Shown: positions 46,978-55,464, counted from the first letter of the stretch. The stretch is DNA of 64,000 nt from Trichormus sp. NMC-1 (GCF_001858025.1 NZ_LZQD01000004.1:81428-145427); one strand, 5' to 3'. The notes: generated by a model from the sequence alone, not told the origin. A program made the numbers and translations.

Positions 46978-47022
46978 CAAATTAAATTTTAAATTTGATT
47001 AAATTTGATTAAATTTGATTTT
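46978..47022. repeat. AAATTTGATT tandem repeat
   Basis: Short direct repeats of AAATTTGATT following the oxidoreductase gene; a simple intergenic repeat. Confidence 0.75.
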
Positions 47023-47184
47023 GTCTTCGCTTCTCCCCAACTTACTTAAAGAAAGAGATTGGGGATTGAATAATTACTAGTTAGATTTTTTACTGCTCAG
47101 TAACTGCACTCAGTTTTGATCATCAATCTAAAATTCAAACTATGCGATTAAGCTGATATACATAGAAATTCAGGAATCGAGTGA

Positions 47185-47808
47185 ATGCTTGAATGGATAA
47201 CTAATACCATCACAGTCTGGGGCTATTGGGGAATAGCTCTGCTGATGTTTATAGAGAATCTCTTTCCCCCCATACCTTCAGAATTGATTATGCCACTGGC
47301 AGGATTTACAGCCAGTCCATATCAGCCAGGAGGAGCAAAACTGAATATATTGGGCGTATTTTTGGCAGGACTTTTAGGTTCTGTCCTAGGCGCACTTATC
47401 TGGTACTATCCTGGTAAGTTTTTGGGGGAAGAACGCTTGAAAACTTTGGCTGACAAGTATGGTAAATGGCTGAGTATATCTAGCCAGGATATCTCCAAAG
47501 CTAAACGCTGGTTTGACAGAAAAGGCAGCAAAGCGGTGTTAATTGGTCGTCTTGTGCCAGGTATCCGCACTTTGATTTCTGTTCCCGCAGGCATCAGCAA
47601 TATGCCCTTGTTGCCGTTCTTATTCTACACAACCCTGGGAAGTGCTGCCTGGGTAGGCTTGCTCACATATTCAGGATACTTGTTAGGTAGTCAGTATGAA
47701 CTTGTGGACAAATACCTTGCACCTGTATCCAAAATAGTGCTTGGGGGTCTGGTTATGATATTTGCTTTTTGGGTACTCAAACGCAAACGCAAAGCCACTA
47801 GCAAGTGA
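47185..47808 (+). CDS. DedA-family membrane protein
   Basis: 207 residues with about five hydrophobic segments. Family signatures: FIENLFPPIPSELIMPLAG (conserved acidic residues near 27-35) and FDRKGSKAVLIGRLVPGIRTLISVPAGI. DedA/VTT proteins are scramblase- or flippase-like and needed for envelope lipid recycling and proton motive force. Role here inferred from family. No clear operon partner. Confidence 0.92.
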   Translation: MLEWITNTITVWGYWGIALLMFIENLFPPIPSELIMPLAGFTASPYQPGGAKLNILGVFLAGLLGSVLGALIWYYPGKFLGEERLKTLADKYGKWLSISSQDISKAKRWFDRKGSKAVLIGRLVPGIRTLISVPAGISNMPLLPFLFYTTLGSAAWVGLLTYSGYLLGSQYELVDKYLAPVSKIVLGGLVMIFAFWVLKRKRKATSK

Positions 47809-48040
47809 AGCACTAACGCTGTTAGGGTGTAATTAAAGATTACATCTGTGCAGAATTCGCCTACACTTATGATGTCAAAAAATGCTAAATTCACCTTAGC
47901 AAAGCCTACCGCAGGCATCGCCTACAATAACTTTTGACGTATTTCTAGCTACACTTGAGCCAACCAAAAATTTTTTGGATCTTGCATTTTTGTAAGATGG
48001 GCATGATAACTTTTACAGTTAAGTCACACTAGGAGCTTTT

Positions 48041-49180
48041 ATGACAGACCAACCCTCAGCAGCTAACCCCATGAATGCTGCGGCTATCCCTATGAATCGC
48101 GCTGCATCAACACCTATAAATGCGACTGCAAATAAGCCATTTGGAACTTCTGGGAAAAACATTCTTAGTGTTGATTTAGGCAGAACCTCTACTAAGACTT
48201 GTGTTAGCCGTGAACCGAGCAATGTGGCATTTGTACCTGCTAATGTCAAGCAAATGTCTATAGAACAAGTTCGCGGGGGCGTTTTTGAATCACGGGCTAC
48301 TGACCCTTTAATGGATTTGTGGCTGGAGTACCAAGGTAGCGGCTATGCTGTAGGTCAGTTGGCAGCGGACTTTGGAGCGAATTTAGGAGTCGGACAATCC
48401 AAAGTAGAAGATGCACTGGTAAAAGTTTTAGCTGCTGCTGGCTACTTCAAACTTCACGACGAAATCGCAGTTGTACTGGGATTGCCTTTCCTGTCTTTAG
48501 AGCAATTTGAAAAAGAAAAAGCACAGTTAACTAGCTTGGTAACTGGGCCTCATGTGTTGAATTTCCGTGGGGAATCTTTGTCTTTGAACGTTACTAAAGT
48601 CTGGGTGATGCCTGAAGGTTACGGTAGTTTGCTGTGGTCTGAAGCTCAACCTAATAAAGCACCTTCATCTCCCGATTTTACTAAAATATCCGTAGCAATT
48701 GTCGATATTGGCCATCAAACCATTGATTTCCTGATGGTAGATAACTTCAGGTTTGCTAGAGGTGCTTCCAAGAGTGAAGACTTTGGCATGAACAAGTTTT
48801 ATGACCTGGTGGCTAACGAAATACACGGGGCTGATAGTCAATCTCTCGCACTGATTTCTGCGGTTAATAAGCCCAAAGGTGAGCGTTTTTATCGTCCTAA
48901 AGGTGAAAGCAAGCCCACTAACCTAGACGATTTTCTGCCTAACCTCACAGAGCAGTTTTCAAGGGAAATTTGTTCTCGCGTTTTAGCTTGGTTGCCAGAG
49001 CGTGTGACAGATGTGATTATTACTGGTGGCGGTGGAGAGTTCTTCTGGGAAGATATACAACGTTTGCTCAAAGAAGCCAAGATTAATGCCCATCTGGCTG
49101 CACCCTCCCGCCAAGCTAACGCTTTGGGGCAGTATCTTTACGGAGAGGCGCAATTATCCGCTGTGCGCGGTGGTAGGTAA
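48041..49180 (+). CDS. Chromosomal ParM/StbA-like actin-family ATPase
   Basis: 379 residues with AGGAG 6 bp before the ATG. A Pro/Ala/Asn-rich tail (about 35 residues, PMNAAAIPMNRAASTPINAT) precedes the actin fold: phosphate 1 ILSVDLGRTSTKT, phosphate 2 SVAIVDIGHQTIDF, and an adenosine-type motif VIITGGGGEFF. This is the ParM-type plasmid segregation family rather than MreB. Followed 8 bp later by a small RHH/coiled-coil protein, the classical ParM-ParR order. From memory, a chromosomal ParMR-derived pair has been reported in Anabaena as a cell-shape cytoskeleton (CorMR); this locus fits that description. Confidence 0.85.
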   Translation: MTDQPSAANPMNAAAIPMNRAASTPINATANKPFGTSGKNILSVDLGRTSTKTCVSREPSNVAFVPANVKQMSIEQVRGGVFESRATDPLMDLWLEYQGSGYAVGQLAADFGANLGVGQSKVEDALVKVLAAAGYFKLHDEIAVVLGLPFLSLEQFEKEKAQLTSLVTGPHVLNFRGESLSLNVTKVWVMPEGYGSLLWSEAQPNKAPSSPDFTKISVAIVDIGHQTIDFLMVDNFRFARGASKSEDFGMNKFYDLVANEIHGADSQSLALISAVNKPKGERFYRPKGESKPTNLDDFLPNLTEQFSREICSRVLAWLPERVTDVIITGGGGEFFWEDIQRLLKEAKINAHLAAPSRQANALGQYLYGEAQLSAVRGGR

Positions 49181-49188
49181 TAAAACTG

Positions 49189-49677
49189 ATGTTCCAATGG
49201 TCAAAAAAGGTAGTTAAATCCGTCACTTTCAATCCAGAAATTGCTGATGAGAGCTTGTTAGCACAGGTGGAAAGTTACTTGGAGGCACAGCCCGAAAAGA
49301 CTTTCAGCGACCTCTGTAAAGAGGCTCTATGGCAAGCTTTATGTGTACCGGACTCTGTACGACCTTCTCCAAATACAGCATTACTGCCGATGGAACAACA
49401 AATCGGTGAGTTGCAACGTCAAATAGCTGGACTTGAGGAACGTTTTTTTGCTAAGGAATCCAATCGTTTGGAGGCGATAGAAAGCCAAATCTCGCAACTT
49501 ACTCAACAAGTGGCACAATTGGCAATTTTACTTAGTCAAGGAGTATCTAATCAGCCTGCAAGTTCATCAGTACCAGCAGTAGAAGCGGTTAACAATTCTG
49601 TTTCTATTCCCGATCCTACTCCGCAAGAGGTTGATCCTGTGATTAGTCGTCTGAGTCAGTATTTAGATGATTTCTAA
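49189..49677 (+). CDS. ParR-like partner with RHH domain and coiled coil
   Basis: 162 residues. Residues 1-12 (MFQWSKKVVKSV) form a basic amphipathic helix, then an RHH-like segment (SVTFNPEIADESLLAQVESYLEAQP) and a coiled coil (MEQQIGELQRQIAGLEERFF, IESQISQLTQQVAQLAILL). The last 50 residues are Pro/Ser-rich and end SRLSQYLDDF. Starts 8 bp after the actin gene, so translated together. Inferred role: adaptor linking the filament to DNA or, given the amphipathic helix, to membrane. A terminator-like hairpin follows at 49835-49870. Confidence 0.78.
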   Translation: MFQWSKKVVKSVTFNPEIADESLLAQVESYLEAQPEKTFSDLCKEALWQALCVPDSVRPSPNTALLPMEQQIGELQRQIAGLEERFFAKESNRLEAIESQISQLTQQVAQLAILLSQGVSNQPASSSVPAVEAVNNSVSIPDPTPQEVDPVISRLSQYLDDF

Positions 49678-49834
49678 GAAACAAGCAACTTTGTCAGCGT
49701 GTTTATCAAGATAAAGCGGGAAGGGTGAGAGCCAGTTATATTCTGTCCGTTTACTTATCATTAGGACTGACGCGGTGACACGGAGACGCGGTGACGGGGA
49801 GAGTTTTATGATCAGCAATTAGCCGGACTGAATA

Positions 49835-49870
49835 TTAAACCCAGAACTATAAAACCAGTTCTGGGTTTAA
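49835..49870 (+). terminator. Hairpin terminator between ParR-like gene and CPBP protease
   Basis: Perfect 14-bp inverted repeat TTAAACCCAGAACT / AGTTCTGGGTTTAA with 8-nt loop, followed by TGCTTTT. It lies between convergent genes and can serve both strands. Confidence 0.75.
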
Positions 49871-49914
49871 TGCTTTTATGACTAAATAAGGAGATTACTT
49901 CAACAGACTTGATA

Positions 49915-50499
49915 TCAAACCAATTTACGCGTTTTCCATAAATAGCTAGATAACCAATTCGTGAGCATATGAGCTACAATTGGAACTAACAAGTTACCAC
50001 TGAGTAGGGCGCTATAACCCAGAATTATACCGATAATAGTTGCCCAAATCACATAAGGCCACTGTTCGGAACCACTCAGGTGTAAAACACCAAAGCAAAG
50101 ACTTGAGACAATGATGGCTACATGATCAGCGCCTAAAGCTGGTAACATGACACCACGAAATAATAATTCTTCACTTAGCCCTGGTAGCAGCCCCAGCCAT
50201 ATCAAGTCAGGTAAAACTAAAGGCTTAAGTACTAGTTCTAGGTAATAATCAGCACTTTTACGGTAGGAAGGGGAAAAGCGATAAGCTAAACCACTAAAAA
50301 CAGTGATAATTAAACCCAATCCCAGTCCCAAGAATAGATCCCTTTCGTACCAATACAACTTAAATAGGGGGAAGTTGCCAAAGCGCAACCATAGCTTGGC
50401 GACTATCCACAAAATAACCGCAGTTGCGCCCATAGCCACAAGTACTTGGGTACGTGTGAGGTAAGGAATTTCTGGTTCTTGCTTTTGTTGTTCAACCAC
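49915..50499 (-). CDS. CPBP-family intramembrane glutamic protease
   Basis: 194 residues with several hydrophobic segments. The CPBP/Abi signature LSEELLFRGVM (EExxxR) and the downstream His residues (CFGVLHLSG and IVAHMLTNWL) are present. Family role: type II CAAX-like proteases in the membrane; in bacteria often involved in stress or bacteriocin immunity, here unknown. The 5' side has an 80-bp TAATGGG tandem repeat. Confidence 0.88.
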   Translation of the reverse strand: MVEQQKQEPEIPYLTRTQVLVAMGATAVILWIVAKLWLRFGNFPLFKLYWYERDLFLGLGLGLIITVFSGLAYRFSPSYRKSADYYLELVLKPLVLPDLIWLGLLPGLSEELLFRGVMLPALGADHVAIIVSSLCFGVLHLSGSEQWPYVIWATIIGIILGYSALLSGNLLVPIVAHMLTNWLSSYLWKTRKLV

Positions 50500-50510
50500 A
50501 GGCGTTTGGA

Positions 50511-50588
50511 TAATGGGTAATTGGTAATGGGTAATTGGTAATGGGTAATGGGTAATGGGTAATGGGTAATGGGTAATGGGTAATGGGT
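50511..50588. repeat. (TAATGGG)n / TAATTGG tandem repeat
   Basis: About ten contiguous copies of a 7-8-bp unit (TAATGGG with some TAATTGG) upstream of the CPBP gene, then a TATTCCC run on the other phase (50602-50636). Simple tandem repeat, likely variable in copy number. Confidence 0.9.
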
Positions 50589-50618
50589 AAAAACTGTTTA
50601 TTCCCTATTCCCTATTCT

Positions 50619-51671
50619 CTATTCCCTATTCCCTGTTCTTTGACTAATGAATGATGTATTAATACCAGCTTTGTGAGCTACTAATACTCCTACTGCTTCT
50701 AAATATGAGTTTACTTGTATAGATTTGATTCCCAACGCTGGAGCAGAAACTTCTATGAGAGTTTTATTTTCTGCGACTGTAATTATTTGACATTGCTTTT
50801 GGCTTAAACTCAATAAGGCGCTGCTACCACAAGCCTCTGCAGGTACAATGATGGCATCAACTTGATCTGCCCAGATATCTTGTGGTAAAGAATTGATAAC
50901 TTCCTTTTTAATAATAAATTGTGGAGCGCGACTTAAGCCAACAAGAACGCAGGGTAAAAAAGTATAGCCCAGTTCTTCGGCAGCCGAACGAGGGGATAAA
51001 TCAGGGTCTGGGGGGGCTGTAGAAAGGGCTGGAGCATGGGCGCAAGGTATTTGAAAGGTGCGGACTAATAAATGACTTATTACGGCTTCTGCACCTGCTA
51101 GGGGGTCTACTCCTTTTGCATGTCGGTAGTTCTGAACTGCTTCTTCATCTATGTCATCAGGGAAACGAGCTACGACTGCGATCGCATTTGCTCCTTCTTT
51201 GTTAATTAATATCTCAGCTGCTCGTAATAAGCTATCTGGGTTGCCGATTGTTCCCCAACTCGCACCAGATGCAGAAGTACGCAATTCTACGTTTAATGGT
51301 GCGTCTGTAAAAACATGATTGGTGATGGTTAATCCCAGGGTTGCTCTAGCTGCGTCTGCGGCTTGCAGGTGTCGCAGCATGAGTTCTGGTTCAATGGCTT
51401 GGTCTAAAAGCAAACCTATGCGGTTGCTATGGACGGGACGCAATCCCCAGCATTGTGAGGCAAATTTGTCAAGTCCATAACCTTCAACGTAGAGAGTGTT
51501 GGGGAGATTCCAGTACAAACTAGCGCCATTGAGGACATTGGGATGAGTGATCAGGCGATCGCACACCTGTGATATAAGTTTAGCTACAGGCAATGCGTCT
51601 CCGGCATAACCGCCAATTGCTGCCCCAATGCCCGTAGGGATGATGAGAATAGCTGTATAGAAAAGATGCAT
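50619..51671 (-). CDS. DUF3326-family protein
   Basis: 350 residues from ATG 51671; upstream frame to 51734 is translated dispersed repeat (RGGVRGG), not gene. TAILIIPTGIGAAIGGYAGDALPVAKLIS opens the domain, with ITHPNVLNGASLY, ASGASWGTIGNPDSLLRAAE and PAEACGSSALL later. Found in cyanobacteria and plastids; function unknown. No membrane segment beyond the Gly-rich N-terminal stretch, which resembles a nucleotide-binding loop. Confidence 0.85.
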   Translation of the reverse strand: MHLFYTAILIIPTGIGAAIGGYAGDALPVAKLISQVCDRLITHPNVLNGASLYWNLPNTLYVEGYGLDKFASQCWGLRPVHSNRIGLLLDQAIEPELMLRHLQAADAARATLGLTITNHVFTDAPLNVELRTSASGASWGTIGNPDSLLRAAEILINKEGANAIAVVARFPDDIDEEAVQNYRHAKGVDPLAGAEAVISHLLVRTFQIPCAHAPALSTAPPDPDLSPRSAAEELGYTFLPCVLVGLSRAPQFIIKKEVINSLPQDIWADQVDAIIVPAEACGSSALLSLSQKQCQIITVAENKTLIEVSAPALGIKSIQVNSYLEAVGVLVAHKAGINTSFISQRTGNRE

Positions 51672-51709
51672 AGTAGAACGGACGGAAAGCCTCTGACTTG
51701 AAAATAAGA

Positions 51710-51746
51710 CCCCACCCCTAACCCCTCCCCGCAAGCGATGAGGGGA
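51710..51746 (-). repeat. G-rich dispersed repeat, second copy
   Basis: Complement of the 6222-6264 repeat (CCCCGCAAGCGATGAGGGG). Located just upstream of the DUF3326 gene. Confidence 0.75.
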
Positions 51747-51790
51747 ATAAGAAGTTTTTCATGTGTCCTGGTGTACACAGTTCATGATGG

Positions 51791-51961
51791 CTACTTAGTG
51801 ACAACAGCTTCTACTGTAGCTTTTTGCTTAGACTCATCTACGGAGGTAATAGCCCAACGCAGGGGTTCACCTTGTTTTTTCAATTCTGCCTCAATTGCTT
51901 TTTGTAATTCGGTGGGGGTTTGTTGAAGGTCGATTTCAGCAGTAATAAAATGAGTGGTCAT
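51791..51961 (-). CDS. Small conserved-looking hypothetical protein
   Basis: 56 residues: MTTHFITAEIDLQQTPTELQ, then KAIEAELKKQGEPLRWAITS, ending VDESKQKATVEAVVTK. A clean beta-alpha-beta pattern with coding-like composition in a stretch otherwise empty between DUF3326 and the ferredoxin. It is similar in design to small cyanobacterial conserved proteins of unknown function; I cannot name the family. It lies 112 bp from the ferredoxin stop, on the same strand. Confidence 0.65.
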   Translation of the reverse strand: MTTHFITAEIDLQQTPTELQKAIEAELKKQGEPLRWAITSVDESKQKATVEAVVTK

Positions 51962-52073
51962 AGTGGTAAATATTGTGGCTTTGTGTTTTCTAGAATAGCT
52001 GATTTTAGAATCAAGGATGAAGTGTGAAGTAGAAAATTTGCATTTTTATCTGACTTCATCCTCTTGCATCTTT

Positions 52074-52394
52074 TTAGTTGTTTTGTCCGAACTGCAATTG
52101 ATAAACTATGTCTTCTTTTTCGGTAACAAGTTTCAAATCAGAACGGGGTTTAGCAACACAAAGCAATACATAACCTTGTTTTTGCAGTTCTGGACTCACA
52201 CCCATGCCATCAGCTTGATCTACAGTTCCTTCGCTAATTTGTCCAGCGCAAGTTGTGCAAACACCTGCACCACAAGATGTTGGTAAATCTAAACCAGCAG
52301 CGTGGGCAACGGATAAGATGGTTTGATCATCGGGAACTTGTAAGGTATGAATTGTGCCTTGGTGGTTAATTTCGACGGTGTAGGTTGTGGACAT
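52074..52394 (-). CDS. 2Fe-2S plant-type ferredoxin
   Basis: 106 residues from ATG 52394 (MSTTYTVEIN); an ATG two codons upstream is possible. The cluster ligands are CGAGVCTTC and a fourth Cys in YVLLCVAK. Electron carrier; sequence around the cluster (SCGAGVCTTCAGQI) differs from photosynthetic PetF, suggesting a minor ferredoxin with a special partner, such as FdxC-like forms in cyanobacteria. Confidence 0.9.
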   Translation of the reverse strand: MSTTYTVEINHQGTIHTLQVPDDQTILSVAHAAGLDLPTSCGAGVCTTCAGQISEGTVDQADGMGVSPELQKQGYVLLCVAKPRSDLKLVTEKEDIVYQLQFGQNN

Positions 52395-52738
52395 ATACAC
52401 AAGGAATGTGTGACGGATAACAGGTGAATTATTTTATCTGATAAATAGGTGCATAAACAAGGGATTTTTGGAAATATTTTTTTTAACTCCTATTTTGATG
52501 GGGAAAATATTGAAAATTAAATAACATTCAAAAAAGTATTATACCAACAGGGCTATTAAATCTCATCTTTTTCTACGAGTTCTGAATCAAAAATTAACCA
52601 GGATGTCTAGGATTTTAGGATTTACAGGATGGGGTTATTTTTGAGGATGAAATTGTCTGAATCAGGATATCCAGGATTTAAGGATTTTCAGGATTTGATT
52701 AAGAAATTTTGAAAGAATATGATGTATAATATATATGC
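52395..52738. other. Intergenic region with AGGATTT-type repeat
   Basis: No gene is seen. At 52599-52653 is a repeat (CAGGATG.CTAGGATTTTAGG) that recurs in the same orientation at 53624-53678; shorter TCAGGAT/AAGGATTTTCAGGATTT text follows at 52665-52700. Confidence 0.5.
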
Positions 52739-52771
52739 TTGTATGATATGTTTGCCTTTTTTGTAACCTGT

Positions 52772-53062
52772 ATGGAAACAATAACTATAAACTCTCATGT
52801 TGGACAAGATGGAATATTACGTTTAGATATTCCAGTAAATATTAGTAATGCTGATTTAACAGTTACTATTATTGTTAAACCTAGTGATAATTATCAACAG
52901 GAAAGTAAACCTAAAGGAAAAGGTTGGCCTGCTAATTTTTTTGAAGAAACTTCAGGGTGTTTAAAAGATAGTCCTCTAATTATTGATTCTGAAGGTGTTT
53001 TTTATGATTTAGAGGATTTAACAATGTTGGGTTTTTCAACCAACCCAACCTACGGGTTTTAA
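52772..53062 (+). CDS. Antitoxin-like protein with repeat-derived tail
   Basis: 96 residues from ATG 52772. ETITINSHVGQDGILRLDIP and the middle GWPANFFEETSGCL match small cyanobacterial antitoxins that precede PIN toxins. The last 12 residues (GFSTNPTYGF) are encoded by a TTGGGTTTTTCAACCAACC repeat, and no toxin gene follows, so the gene looks truncated by a repeat and separated from its partner. Could also be an intact stand-alone regulator. Confidence 0.6.
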   Translation: METITINSHVGQDGILRLDIPVNISNADLTVTIIVKPSDNYQQESKPKGKGWPANFFEETSGCLKDSPLIIDSEGVFYDLEDLTMLGFSTNPTYGF

Positions 53063-53063
53063 T

Positions 53064-53261
53064 CTATAATGTAACTTGATTTTCTCTGGTGATTCTAATT
53101 AAAAACCGCAGAGCTTCATTAACTGATTCAGCATTAGGAAAAACTTCTGCTACATCTGCATCTAGTTTGATAATTGTATTACCAAAACTTTTACGTTTTG
53201 CTCCCATTTTCCTGACTTTTAGACTTTTCAAATCATATTCATCTCTTAATTCATCTTCCAT
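53064..53261 (-). CDS. brnA: BrnA-type antitoxin
   Basis: 65 residues from ATG 53261. The N-terminal part (DELRDEYDLKSLKVRKMG) is charged and the C-terminus (NTIIKLDADVAEVFPNAESVNEALRFLIRI) is the RHH DNA-binding part typical of BrnA. It starts 4 bp after the toxin stop, in the toxin-first order usual for brnTA. Role: binds BrnT and represses the operon. Confidence 0.8.
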   Translation of the reverse strand: MEDELRDEYDLKSLKVRKMGAKRKSFGNTIIKLDADVAEVFPNAESVNEALRFLIRITRENQVTL

Positions 53262-53265
53262 TATT

Positions 53266-53538
53266 TTAACCCTCTTGATAAGCTTTGAGTTCTTGTTTTG
53301 TGACTTTTCTCGCACTGATAATTCTAATTGTATCTTCCCTTTCGGTGTAAGCAACTAACAAAATCCGATTTTTTGATGATTCTCCTATAATGATATAACG
53401 ATGTTCTGCTTCTGAATGGTCAGGATCATAAAAATCAACATAGAGTGGATCATCAAACACTGTTTGCGCTTCTATAAATAAAACTCCATGTTTAGATAAG
53501 TTAGATTCTGCTTTTTTTGTATCCCATTCAAATTCCAT
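53266..53538 (-). CDS. brnT: BrnT-type ribonuclease toxin
   Basis: 90 residues with the canonical BrnT pattern: EFEWDTKKAESNLSKHGVLFIEAQTVF, then YIIIGESSKNRILLVAYTERED and ARKVTKQELKAY. RelE-like fold RNase that cuts mRNA. Flanked by direct repeats at 52599-52653 and 53624-53678. Appears intact. Confidence 0.88.
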   Translation of the reverse strand: MEFEWDTKKAESNLSKHGVLFIEAQTVFDDPLYVDFYDPDHSEAEHRYIIIGESSKNRILLVAYTEREDTIRIISARKVTKQELKAYQEG

Positions 53539-53623
53539 AGTTGATAATTATATTTTAGATTAAATTCGCTCTTTCAAGTTACTATATCATTTTGTCTGAT
53601 AGCGTAGCGTGGCGCAAGCTATA

Positions 53624-53678
53624 TCAGGATGTTCAGGATTTTAGGATTTACAGGATGGGGTTATTTTTAGAGATGAAA
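53624..53678. repeat. Second copy of the AGGATTT-type repeat
   Basis: Near-identical to 52599-52653 in the same orientation, with the toxin-antitoxin segment between them. Followed by the HNH gene's 3' end. Confidence 0.75.
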
Positions 53679-53717
53679 GGTTAAACAATAACTCTCTCTT
53701 CCTACTCACCATATCAG

Positions 53718-54911
53718 CTATTGAAGCATATTTTTAATTTGTTCTATAGTATATGGTGGATTTTTCCGATGTATCATAGCATGACAATTAGGACATACTG
53801 GACGTAAATCTTTAATTGGATCAACTTCGTATTCTTGATCAATTTCAGATAAAGGAATTAAATGATGAACATGAATAAAGCCTTGCCCAATTTCTCCATA
53901 TTTCTTTTCAAAGTTAAAACCACAAACATAACAAATTTTACCATAATGTTCAATACATAGTTTTCGAGCTTCGTTATTTCTTTCATAACGATTTATAGTT
54001 ATTCTTTGTTTTGCTCCTTCATAAAGATTAATTATTTCATGTTCATTTGATAATTCTTCAGCTAATGCAAAAGATACGCTATTTATAGCATAGTCTGGCT
54101 GTGGAATAAATATTTCTAATTTATGACAGAGTCCTTCAATAATTTCTTTTTGGTGATTTACTTTAGATTTTTCATTAATTTTAATATATTTAGTATTAGC
54201 TTTTTCTATAAATTCATAATGAAGTTTTTTGATAAAGTTCCAATCTTCAATATAGTCTTCTGAAGGATTATAAAATCCATTTATTGAAGGAACTTGGCGA
54301 TAATTGGGATAATCATGAGTATCCCATGTCCAATTTTTACATTTTTCTAAATTATTTTGATAATCTTTATTTTTATCTAGTATTTCACTATCTAATGCTA
54401 ACCAAATTCCTTGCTTTTGAATAGTTAATACAATTAAATTACCCATAATAAGCCTAATTTTATTTTGATTATGTTTATAATAAACTGCCCACTTATCTGA
54501 ACCACAATCATGACAATATTTGATTGAATCAACTAATATCTTCAGATAATTATTATGATAATTTTGGCATCTGAAAAAATTATCAATTCTTGTATCAAGA
54601 TAGTGTATATTTTCTATATTTGATTCTGGGATATCAAGCAAATTATTTGTAGTTATATATATTTCAGATAAATAATCATATATTTGTTTAATTTCTAACT
54701 CTGATTTATATCCTAATTCTTTGCCAAAACGATAACCTAAATTATTCCATGTAAGTTTTTTGAGAATAATAGGATTATAGTCTTTTGAAATTGAATTTCG
54801 CCATCCTACCTTGAATTGTATCCATCTTCTACTATCGGGTGAACTACGCTCATCTATATCAAATTGTATTTTATCTAAAATATGTTTAACTTCTTCCTTT
54901 CTTACCTTCAT
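53718..54911 (-). CDS. HNH endonuclease with large N-terminal domain
   Basis: 397 residues. The C-terminal 75 are an HNH nuclease: CYVCGFNFEKKYG, HVHHLIPLSE, DLRPVCPNCHAMIHRKNPPY with the zinc Cys pairs. The N-terminal 300 residues have no family I can name; they contain a Cys/Asp-rich patch (YCHDCGSDKWAVYYK) and a Trp-rich segment (WLALDSEIL). The architecture is of the modification- or phage-dependent nuclease type (a sensing domain plus McrA-like HNH). Isolated on its strand. Confidence 0.8.
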   Translation of the reverse strand: MKVRKEEVKHILDKIQFDIDERSSPDSRRWIQFKVGWRNSISKDYNPIILKKLTWNNLGYRFGKELGYKSELEIKQIYDYLSEIYITTNNLLDIPESNIENIHYLDTRIDNFFRCQNYHNNYLKILVDSIKYCHDCGSDKWAVYYKHNQNKIRLIMGNLIVLTIQKQGIWLALDSEILDKNKDYQNNLEKCKNWTWDTHDYPNYRQVPSINGFYNPSEDYIEDWNFIKKLHYEFIEKANTKYIKINEKSKVNHQKEIIEGLCHKLEIFIPQPDYAINSVSFALAEELSNEHEIINLYEGAKQRITINRYERNNEARKLCIEHYGKICYVCGFNFEKKYGEIGQGFIHVHHLIPLSEIDQEYEVDPIKDLRPVCPNCHAMIHRKNPPYTIEQIKNMLQ

Positions 54912-55006
54912 TATTCACAACTCCTTTAGGCATTTTGATGATATTGATCTCGTTTATTGATTAAAGCCACAATAAACAGAGTATGAACAAAAATTTTACC
55001 CTTCAC

Positions 55007-55244
55007 TTACATCTCTCCCTGAACTAATAGCAATTTGTACAGAAAAATCTTCAGAATTGATAATTCATTAAAATCCGCATTTTTGGTAACAATAGTATAG
55101 TCTTGATTTTTGGCAATCTCCCACACTTCATAATCTGATTCTTGATCTAATTGCATTAAATAAAGATGATTAGAATTAGGATAAATATCAGCCAAAGAAT
55201 TAACTAAATGAGGTGATAAATTATGATCAAAAAGGAGTTTCAGG
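55007..55244 (-). pseudogene. DUF5615 PIN-like toxin, multiply damaged
   Basis: The expected start is CTG 55244, overlapping the DUF433 stop, not ATG. It reads LKLLFDHNLSPHLVKFFG then stops: one extra A (GTTAAATTC instead of GTTAATTC near 55200) shifts the frame. The following frame continues LADIYPNSNHLYLM and ends IVTKNADFNELSILK, with the DUF5615 core, but the C-terminus is short (62 residues) and lacks the family end. Start codon, N-terminal frame and C-terminus are all altered, so it is a decayed toxin. Confidence 0.78.
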
Positions 55245-55464
55245 AATTAACTAAAATGGTTTGACGTTCACGATCTGCGGCATAGCTGAGACAGGCTAAA
55301 ATATCTTCTTTTGTTAAATAAGGAAAATCGGCTAATATTTCTTCAAAAGTCATTCCTGATGCTAAATAAGAAAGCACATCATAAACAGTAATTTTCATAC
55401 CTCTAATACAAGGTTTTCCGCTTCTCTTTCCAGGTTCTATGGTAATAATATTTTTGTATGACAT
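55240..55464 (-). CDS. DUF433 antitoxin, second locus
   Basis: 74 residues. KRSGKPCIRGMKITVYDVLSYLASGMTFEEILADFPYLTKEDILACLSYAADRERQ matches the family fully. It is a paralogue of the DUF433 protein at 33897-34121. Overlaps the damaged toxin by a few bases. Intact, unlike its partner. Confidence 0.87.
   Translation of the reverse strand: MSYKNIITIEPGKRSGKPCIRGMKITVYDVLSYLASGMTFEEILADFPYLTKEDILACLSYAADRERQTILVNS

Noticed and set aside
50619-51734. Start of the DUF3326 protein at 51734
   Set aside because: The first 21 codons are translated G-rich dispersed repeat (RGGVRGG); ATG 51671 is the natural start.
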